Part shown: in pieces, positions 1 to 4,714 of the stretch
Layout: each line of letters begins with the position of its first letter
How positions within the stretch are numbered: the first letter of the stretch is position 1
From: Aquirhabdus sp.
GTDB taxonomy: Bacteria > Pseudomonadota > Gammaproteobacteria > Pseudomonadales > Moraxellaceae
Length of the DNA: 10,182 bases
Reading direction: 5' to 3'
Assembly: GCA_030149815.1 (NCBI GenBank)
Contig: JASLHI010000011.1
Coordinates: 1 to 10,182, forward strand
Translations under genes and position numbers: made by a program
Notes under the pieces: model-generated
What the model was told of the DNA's origin: nothing
The model's database searches: none
Seen by the model: the letters and a program-made list of their open reading frames with translations, nothing else

Positions 1-109
1 CTTTGACATCAATCACGTCAGGGCCAAGCGTACCGCTATAAATCGGTAAGTCAATTTGTTGTTCGTTGAGCGTGAGTACGGCTTTTTTGCCAGTCGAAGT
101 GCCAGACAT
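1..109 (-). CDS. gltA: Citrate synthase, N-terminal fragment (cut by window edge)
   Basis: Citrate synthase condenses acetyl-CoA with oxaloacetate to citrate, the entry step of the TCA cycle, in the cytoplasm. Only the first 36 codons are present, read leftward from an ATG at 109-107. The visible residues include KKAVLTLNEQQIDLPIYSGT followed by LGPDVIDVK. This is the typical start of the hexameric, NADH-sensitive type II citrate synthase of gamma-proteobacteria (compare the IELP and SGTLGPDVIDI region of E. coli GltA). The catalytic domain lies outside the window. A GGAGAG ribosome binding site (complement of 117-122) stands 7 bases before the ATG and supports this start. The gene diverges from sdhC across a 623-bp spacer, the arrangement seen in many gamma-proteobacteria. 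The identification rests on a short but very characteristic segment. Confidence -1.
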   Translation of the reverse strand, partial: MSGTSTGKKAVLTLNEQQIDLPIYSGTLGPDVIDVK

Positions 110-204
110 TTGGAAACTCTCCAGAAACGATAAACCATCGAAATGATTGAGAAAAAGTACAGTGCAGTTGTGCAACATGTAAATCAGAATCAGGTTAAAT
201 CAAC

Positions 205-235
205 ACTATTCCACTAAAAGAATCTGTTGTGTCTA
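205..235 (-). promoter_or_regulatory. Candidate gltA promoter
   Basis: Read on the minus strand, a -35-like TAGACA (complement of 230-235, five of six consensus bases) precedes TGGAAT (complement of 208-213) by 16 bp. The overlapping TGG-AATAGT (complement of 205-213) could act as an extended -10 with a longer spacer. Transcription would start roughly 90 bases before the gltA ATG. This is pattern matching only, in AT-rich DNA where such matches are common. Confidence -1.
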
Positions 236-436
236 GGCTGCAAAGCTGAACTTCATTGAAGGACATTCATGACGTATTCAGAGCACACCTAAAACAATGC
301 GCCGTATATTACTATAAAAACAATAAAAAACGGCAACTGATTAGCAAAAAGTGTCTTGAGTTAATTGTGACGACAAGATAGCAAGCATCGTGATGTGCAT
401 AAACACTTTCGTCATTTAATCTTGTGATGTGGGCTT

Positions 437-465
437 TTTAGAAATAAATATGATTAATATATAGT
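437..465 (+). promoter_or_regulatory. Candidate distal sdh promoter
   Basis: TTTAGA (437-442) and TATAGT (460-465) are separated by exactly 17 bp. They match four and five of the six sigma-70 consensus bases respectively. A start near 472 would give a leader of about 260 bases before sdhC. It is weaker as a prediction than the TATAAT-containing promoter further downstream, and the two could both be used. Confidence -1.
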
Positions 466-549
466 CGATTTTGTTGCATATTGTTGCTTTTTACCGAAGT
501 GGGGTTGTGTTGGGCGTTGAAAAGACATGCTCAATCGTGTCGATGTCGT

Positions 550-578
550 TTGTATTTGTTTGTTTCAGTCATTATAAT
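550..578 (+). promoter_or_regulatory. Candidate main sdhCDAB promoter
   Basis: A perfect -10 hexamer TATAAT lies at 573-578, with TTGTAT at 550-555 as the -35 element, 17 bp apart. Transcription would begin near 585 and give a leader of about 150 bases. The element is flanked on both sides by the arms of an 8-bp inverted repeat (536-543 and 580-587), which could be operator half-sites. This is the best promoter match in the spacer, but no transcription data are available here. Confidence -1.
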
Positions 579-732
579 TTCGACACGTTTTAGACCGATT
601 GTTGCATCGCATTTTAATGGTGCATTGTGTTCAGGTTCTTAATCTATTCTCACCCCAGCATTTGGCTGCTCGCATGGATTTTCAAGCAGAGTAGTTCGGC
701 GCTAGGTAAATCTTCTAAGTCACTACTACAGG

Positions 733-1134
733 ATGACCGCCTTGAAAAGCAAAAGACCTGTCAATTTGCCACTAAGTCAGGTGATTAGTGTCAATCTGAA
801 ATCGCCAGTGGCGATTGCATCGATTCTACACCGCATCTCTGGTGTCGTATTGTTCCTTTTAATTCCTGCATTACTTTATGTTCTCCAGCGTTCATTAGCC
901 TCTCCACAAGAGTTTGATGTTGTCCATAATGAAATTTTTGGCAATATCTGCGTACGTTTTGTGGTTTGGGTATTTCTTGCTGGATTGATCTATCATCTTT
1001 TTGCAGGGATTAAACATTTATTTGCTGATATCGGCGTTGCTGAAGAGCTACAAAGCGGACGTACTGCTGCTTGGTTAATGCTTGCTGCATCTGGTGTTGG
1101 TATCGCAGCAGCATTTGTCTGGGTGGTGCTCTAA
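733..1134 (+). CDS. sdhC: Succinate dehydrogenase cytochrome b556 membrane subunit
   Basis: SdhC is one of two membrane anchors of respiratory complex II. It binds haem b and forms part of the ubiquinone site in the inner membrane. The 133-residue protein has three hydrophobic helices, at about 29-52, 72-97 and 111-133. The family signature RPVNL is at 8-12 and ASILHRISG at 29-37, where S30 and R34 match the quinone-site S27 and R31 of E. coli. H88 in YHLFAGIKH matches the E. coli haem ligand H84. The start is uncertain. The ATG at 733 has no properly spaced ribosome binding site, because the AGG abuts it. A TTG at 742 would have AGGA eight bases upstream and shorten the protein by three residues. 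The ATG gives an N-terminus of about the E. coli length, so I keep it. The stop overlaps the sdhD start as TAATG, implying translational coupling. Confidence -1.
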   Translation: MTALKSKRPVNLPLSQVISVNLKSPVAIASILHRISGVVLFLLIPALLYVLQRSLASPQEFDVVHNEIFGNICVRFVVWVFLAGLIYHLFAGIKHLFADIGVAEELQSGRTAAWLMLAASGVGIAAAFVWVVL

Positions 1135-1484
1135 TGAAAAGTGCAACAGGATTAACGGGATCAGGTTCTCGTGATTGGGTTGTTCAACGTCTTTCAGCGA
1201 TTGTGCTGGCGGTGTATACCCTTGTCGTTTTTGGTTGGATTCTTTGCCACTCTTTGAGCAATACGCTCGATTATGTCAATTGGCATGATTTCATGATGGC
1301 GTTGCCCATGAAGCTGTTTAGCTTGCTCACGATTCTTGCATTGGCAGGTCATGCGTGGGTTGGGATGTGGACAATTTTTACTGACTATATTAATGGTTCA
1401 GTGGCTGTGCGCTTGGTATTACAAGCTGCAACCGTAATTTCAATTGTGGTCTTTGTACTTTGGGGTGTCCAGATTTTCTGGTAA
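1134..1484 (+). CDS. sdhD: Succinate dehydrogenase hydrophobic membrane anchor subunit
   Basis: SdhD is the second membrane anchor of complex II. With SdhC it holds haem b and the ubiquinone-reduction site and fixes SdhAB to the inner membrane. The 116-residue product has three hydrophobic helices, at about 17-39, 58-80 and 92-115. The motif GHAWVGMWTIFTDYI spans 72-86. H73 matches the E. coli haem ligand H71, and D84-Y85 match the D82-Y83 pair, where Tyr83 contacts ubiquinone. SRDWVVQRLSA near the N-terminus is also typical of the family. I chose the ATG at 1134, which overlaps the sdhC stop by one base (TAATG). A longer in-frame frame reaches back to 1071, but the extra 21 residues lie inside sdhC and do not look like SdhD. 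Confidence -1.
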   Translation: MKSATGLTGSGSRDWVVQRLSAIVLAVYTLVVFGWILCHSLSNTLDYVNWHDFMMALPMKLFSLLTILALAGHAWVGMWTIFTDYINGSVAVRLVLQAATVISIVVFVLWGVQIFW

Positions 1485-1501
1485 TCGAAGTAAATAGGTT
1501 T

Positions 1502-1507
1502 AAGGAG
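1502..1507 (+). promoter_or_regulatory. Ribosome binding site deciding the GTG start of sdhA
   Basis: AAGGAG is a near-perfect Shine-Dalgarno sequence. It lies seven bases before the GTG at 1515 and too far from the next in-frame ATG at 1539, which has no such site. It therefore supports GTG as the sdhA start codon. Confidence -1.
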
Positions 1508-1514
1508 AGTATTT

Positions 1515-3338
1515 GTGGCTGCATTGTCCAAAGATGACATGAGCAATATCAAGACCCTGAACTTCGACGCCGTGATTGTCGGTGGTGGTGGTTCAGGTAT
1601 GCGCGCTTCATTACAGCTTGCACGCGCAGGTCTAAAAGTTGCAGTTTTAACTAAAGTTTTTCCAACACGTTCACATACTGTTGCTGCGCAAGGTGGTGTG
1701 GGTGCAAGTCTTGGAAATATGGCTGAAGACAACTGGCATTATCACTTTTACGATACCGTAAAAGGTGGTGATTGGCTCGGCGACGAAGATGCTATTGAGT
1801 TCATGACTCGTGAAGCACCAAAAATGGTGTATGAGCTTGAGCACATGGGTATGCCTTTTGACCGTAATGCGGATGGTACGATTTATCAGCGTCCATTTGG
1901 TGGTCATAGCTCTAATTATGGTGAAAAAGCGGTTCCTCGAGCATGTGCTGCTGCTGACCGTACTGGCCATGCGCTATTGCATACGTTGTACCAAAAAAAT
2001 CTGGAAATGGGTACTCAGTTCTTCGTTGAGTGGATCGCATTAGATTTGATCCGTGATGATGACGGGGATGTACTTGGTGTGACGGCAATTGACCAAGAAA
2101 CGGGTACAGTTGGTGTCTTCCAAGCGAAAGCGACATTGTTTGCAACAGGTGGTGCGGGTCGTATTTTCGCAGCGTCAACCAATGCGTTCATTAATACTGG
2201 TGACGGCTTGGGTATGGCTGCACGTGCAGGCATTCCATTACAAGATATGGAGTTCTGGCAGTTCCATCCAACGGGTGTTGCGGGTGCTGGTGTGCTCTTG
2301 ACGGAAGGTTGCCGTGGCGAGGGTGGTGTGTTACGTAATGCGAATGGCGAGCCTTTCATGGAGCGTTATGCGCCGACTCTGAAAGACTTGGCACCACGTG
2401 ATTTCGTATCGCGCTCAATGGACCAAGAGATCAAAGAGGGTCGTGGTTGTGGTCCGCGTAAAGATTATGTATTGCTTGATTTGACTCACTTGGGCAAAGA
2501 GACAATCATGAAGCGTCTGCCATCTGTATTCGAGATTGGTAAGAAATTTGCGAACGTGGATTGTACAAAAGAAGCGATTCCAGTTGTTCCGACGATCCAT
2601 TATCAAATGGGTGGTATTCCAACCAATATTCATGGTCAAGTGGTTATGCCGAAAGACGGCGAGCCAAATGTGGTCGTGAATGGCTTGTATGCAATTGGTG
2701 AGTGTTCATGTGTGAGTGTTCACGGTGCAAACCGCTTGGGTACAAACTCATTACTCGACTTGATCGTATTTGGTAAAGCTGCTGGTGATCACATCACTGA
2801 AAGCGTTAATAAATCTTCAAGCGATTACAAACCATTGCCATCACATGTACTTGAACGCAGTATGGCGCGTATCAACAAATTGCAAAACTCAACGCAAGGT
2901 GAGAATGCGCAAGATGTTGCTGATGCGATTCGTGCGGTTATGCAAACCCATGCTGCCGTTTTCCGTACACAAGCGATGATGGATGAAGGCGTTAAGCAAA
3001 TTCTTGCACTTGAATCCCGTGTGAAAAATATTCACTTAGGCGATAAGTCGCAAGTGTTTAACACGGCGCGTATTGAAGCATTAGAAGTTGAAAATCTGTA
3101 TGAAGTTGCGAAAGCAACCATGATTTCTGCTGCTGCGCGTAAAGAATGTCGTGGTGCACATACGGTTGTTGATTACGAACATCCAGCAGATCATCCAACG
3201 ATGGCGAATGGTCGTAATGACGCAGAATGGCGTAAGCATACGTTGTGGTTCTCAGTGGATAACCGCTTGGAATACAAACCAGTACGCACTAAACCGCTGA
3301 CTGTGGATTGCATTCCACCAGCTCCGCGCACATTCTAA
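1515..3338 (+). CDS. sdhA: Succinate dehydrogenase flavoprotein subunit
   Basis: SdhA oxidises succinate to fumarate on a covalently bound FAD and passes electrons to SdhB. It sits on the cytoplasmic face of complex II. The 607-residue protein (E. coli 588) starts with GTG. The dinucleotide-binding motif GGGGSG is at 23-28. SHTVAAQGG carries H54, the expected site of FAD attachment (E. coli H45). Active-site residues are visible as H251 in FHPTG, R295 in APRD, H362 in HYQMGG and R407 in HGANRLGTNSL, matching E. coli H242, R286, H354 and R399. The C-terminal helical part carries ECRGAH at 544-549, close to the usual E-S/A-RGAH. The gene begins 30 bases after sdhD and ends 16 bases before sdhB, so it belongs to the same operon. 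Nothing looks truncated or degraded. Confidence -1.
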   Translation: MAALSKDDMSNIKTLNFDAVIVGGGGSGMRASLQLARAGLKVAVLTKVFPTRSHTVAAQGGVGASLGNMAEDNWHYHFYDTVKGGDWLGDEDAIEFMTREAPKMVYELEHMGMPFDRNADGTIYQRPFGGHSSNYGEKAVPRACAAADRTGHALLHTLYQKNLEMGTQFFVEWIALDLIRDDDGDVLGVTAIDQETGTVGVFQAKATLFATGGAGRIFAASTNAFINTGDGLGMAARAGIPLQDMEFWQFHPTGVAGAGVLLTEGCRGEGGVLRNANGEPFMERYAPTLKDLAPRDFVSRSMDQEIKEGRGCGPRKDYVLLDLTHLGKETIMKRLPSVFEIGKKFANVDCTKEAIPVVPTIHYQMGGIPTNIHGQVVMPKDGEPNVVVNGLYAIGECSCVSVHGANRLGTNSLLDLIVFGKAAGDHITESVNKSSSDYKPLPSHVLERSMARINKLQNSTQGENAQDVADAIRAVMQTHAAVFRTQAMMDEGVKQILALESRVKNIHLGDKSQVFNTARIEALEVENLYEVAKATMISAAARKECRGAHTVVDYEHPADHPTMANGRNDAEWRKHTLWFSVDNRLEYKPVRTKPLTVDCIPPAPRTF

Positions 3339-3354
3339 TCAGGAGAATAACTAG

Positions 3355-4065
3355 ATGAGTCACGGAATCCGTACTTTTGAAATCTATCGCTATGATCCTG
3401 ATAAGGATAAAGCACCGTACATGCAGACTTTTCAGATTCAGTTGGAAGAAGGCGACCGTATGTTGCTGGATGCGCTGATCAAGCTGAAAAAACTGGATGA
3501 AACCTTGTCATTTCGCCGCTCATGCCGTGAAGGGATTTGTGGGTCGGATGGTATGAATATCAATGGTAAAAATGGTCTTGCATGTTTGCAAAATCTGAAT
3601 GATTTACCAGCGAAAATTGTTTTGCGTCCATTACCAGGTTTGCCAGTGATTCGTGATCTTGTTGTGGATATGAATCAATTTTATACTCAGTATGAAAAAG
3701 TTCGTCCATATCTGATTAATGAACAGCCGGCTCCACCTACTGAGCGTCTACAATCTCCAGAAGATCGTGAGAAGTTGGATGGTTTGTATGAGTGTATCTT
3801 GTGTGCGTGTTGCTCAACATCATGCCCATCATTCTGGTGGAATCCTGATAAATTCTTGGGCCCATCTGCACTGATTCAGGCATATCGCTTCATTGCCGAT
3901 TCGCGTGATAAAGATACAGCAAAACGTTTAGCTGATTTGGATGATCCATTTAGCTTATTCCGCTGCCGCGGCATCATGAACTGTGTGTCGGTTTGTCCAA
4001 AAGGATTAAATCCGACCAAGGCGATTGGTCATATCCGTAATATGATTCTTGAACAAGCAGGTTGA
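3355..4065 (+). CDS. sdhB: Succinate dehydrogenase iron-sulfur subunit
   Basis: SdhB carries electrons from the SdhA flavin to ubiquinone through three iron-sulfur clusters. Length is 236 residues, normal for the family. In the N-terminal ferredoxin-like domain, SCREGICGSDG places C57, C62, D65 and C77 around the [2Fe-2S] centre, with Asp as third ligand as in E. coli. In the C-terminal domain, ECILCACCSTSCP gives C147, C150 and C153, which with C214 hold [4Fe-4S]. C157, C204 and C210 hold [3Fe-4S]. W162 matches the quinone-site W164 of E. coli. Residue 205 is Arg where E. coli has the quinone-site His207. I believe Arg also occurs in pseudomonad SdhB, so this is probably lineage-typical. AGGAG at 3341-3345 precedes the ATG by nine bases. 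An intrinsic terminator follows the stop. Confidence -1.
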   Translation: MSHGIRTFEIYRYDPDKDKAPYMQTFQIQLEEGDRMLLDALIKLKKLDETLSFRRSCREGICGSDGMNINGKNGLACLQNLNDLPAKIVLRPLPGLPVIRDLVVDMNQFYTQYEKVRPYLINEQPAPPTERLQSPEDREKLDGLYECILCACCSTSCPSFWWNPDKFLGPSALIQAYRFIADSRDKDTAKRLADLDDPFSLFRCRGIMNCVSVCPKGLNPTKAIGHIRNMILEQAG

Positions 4066-4083
4066 TCTAATCTGGTTCAAAAG

Positions 4084-4112
4084 AACGCACCCTTGAGGTG
4101 CGTTTTTGTTTT
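4084..4112 (+). terminator. Intrinsic terminator of the sdh operon
   Basis: An 8-bp perfect stem (AACGCACC pairing with GGTGCGTT, 4084-4091 with 4097-4104) has the 5-base loop CTTGA. It runs into TTTTTGTTTTTG. It lies 18 bases after the sdhB stop. This is a classic Rho-independent terminator, and it implies that sucA is mainly transcribed from its own promoter. Confidence -1.
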
Positions 4113-4529
4113 TGTGGTGCGTGATTTAAGATTGCTAAGTAATATTTTCTTGCTTAATATCAGCTATAGCTCAAAAAAATCAAAAGAGTGTGCTTTCACA
4201 TGATAGGATTTTCAACCATAAAACATGGCATGCAGATTGCTATATCTTGTGCGGTAATTATGTAATGTTGTGATATAAATTGCTTTAATGATGGTGCGCC
4301 AAAAGCGCGAAGTCATATTCGCCAAGCAGGTAATACAATCGATCACCTGTTTTGCAAATCTGACTTGTATAGAAATGTCCACGCTTAAGTTGTGATGACT
4401 TAAGTTTTACTCTCAACGAAATCTTCTGGAGGTATTGCTTGACTGCGGCATTCTTGTCTACAAAAACCAACTGAAAAAAGTCGGTTTTAGTCTGGCGAGG
4501 CGTGTGCGTTTGGCATAGTCTTGGTGGTG

Positions 4530-4548
4530 CATTCAATTAAATTGAATG
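4530..4548. repeat. Perfect 19-bp palindrome upstream of sucA, possible operator
   Basis: CATTCAATTAAATTGAATG has two perfect 9-bp arms around a single central A. It lies about 170 bases before the sucA ATG and ends six bases before a weak -35-like TTGTGA (4555-4560). The near-zero loop makes it a better candidate for a dimeric repressor or activator site than for an RNA hairpin. I cannot name the binding protein. A 9-bp perfect arm is unlikely but not impossible by chance in AT-rich DNA. Confidence -1.
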
Positions 4549-4554
4549 TAGATT

Positions 4555-4583
4555 TTGTGAGGGCGTTAAGCGTGCTTCATTAT
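4555..4583 (+). promoter_or_regulatory. Candidate sucAB promoter
   Basis: TTGTGA (4555-4560) and CATTAT (4578-4583), 17 bp apart, each match four of six sigma-70 consensus bases, just downstream of the palindrome. An alternative is the extended -10 TGC-TGTAAA at 4671-4679, which has no recognisable -35. A promoter is expected in this spacer because a terminator closes the sdh operon, but neither match is strong. Confidence -1.
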
Positions 4584-4714
4584 TCATTTTACCTTTGAAT
4601 TATGAAGTAGTTAGTTTTAACGGTGAGACATTTTCTGGCGCAGTATTACAAAGGTCAACCCTTGGTGTAGTGCTGTAAAAAGTTTTGGTGATGATTTAAA
4701 AGACGAGCAAACTC

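Larger units (their letters stand above)
110..732. other. Divergent gltA-sdhC control region, no convincing gene
   Basis: This is a 623-bp AT-rich spacer between the divergent gltA and sdhC starts. I find no reading frame with both a plausible ribosome binding site and useful length. It contains candidate promoters in both directions (listed separately), an 8-bp inverted repeat around the best sdh promoter, and a weak RNA hairpin at 603-624 (TGCATCG pairing with TGGTGCA, two G-U pairs) in what would be the sdh leader. Its length leaves room for regulator binding, as expected for TCA genes controlled by carbon source and oxygen. I recognise no specific operator in it. Confidence -1.
4285..4587 (-). 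pseudogene. Possible small hypothetical gene broken by an in-frame stop
   Basis: Read leftward, an ATG at 4587-4585 with AAAGG four bases upstream opens a frame of 16 codons (MNNEARLTPSQNLHSI). A TAA at 4539-4537 interrupts it. The same frame then runs 83 more codons to a TAA at 4287-4285. The second part has no in-frame ATG, and its first possible start is a TTG directly after the internal stop with no ribosome binding site. It reads like a protein, basic in the middle (KISLRVKLKSSQLKR) with a hydrophobic, aromatic end (RLYYLLGEYDFALLA). Base composition is richer in G+C than the flanks. I recognise no family. It may be a gene inactivated by a nonsense change, or a chance open frame. The palindrome overlaps the internal stop. 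Confidence -1.
4113..4714. other. Long sdhB-sucA spacer
   Basis: About 600 bases separate the sdh terminator from the sucA start. The first 170 bases (to about 4284) are strongly AT-rich, and I see nothing in them. The part from 4285 to 4587 is less AT-rich and holds a possible decayed minus-strand gene (separate entry). A perfect palindrome lies at 4530-4548. The last 130 bases should contain the sucA leader. It has no strong hairpin that I can see by eye and only weak promoter-like elements. Confidence -1.

Noticed and set aside
269..292. Seven-codon frame MTYSEHT with AAGGA upstream, in the gltA-sdhC spacer
   Set aside because: It is too short and lies upstream of both sdh promoter candidates, with nothing to link it to a transcript.
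358..370. GTTAATTG resembling part of an ArcA site
   Set aside because: A single partial match in AT-rich DNA is not informative, and as far as I know Acinetobacter-type bacteria lack the ArcAB system.
617..694. 25-codon plus-strand frame in the putative sdh leader
   Set aside because: It has no ribosome binding site before its ATG and no sign of coding, and frames of this size are expected by chance in a 600-bp spacer.
1071..1133. N-terminal extension of sdhD to an upstream ATG
   Set aside because: The added residues overlap sdhC in another frame and do not resemble the SdhD family, while the TAATG junction gives a standard coupled start at 1134.
4384..4406. Direct repeat CTTAAGTT twice, 15 bases apart
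   Set aside because: In the minus frame it simply encodes a short repeated Leu-Lys, and 8-bp repeats this close occur by chance.
4463..4488. Imperfect hairpin AAAACCAACT / AGTCGGTTTT with a T-run on the minus strand
   Set aside because: It has one mismatch, is A/T-dominated and lies inside the possible minus-strand frame. It is too weak to call a terminator.
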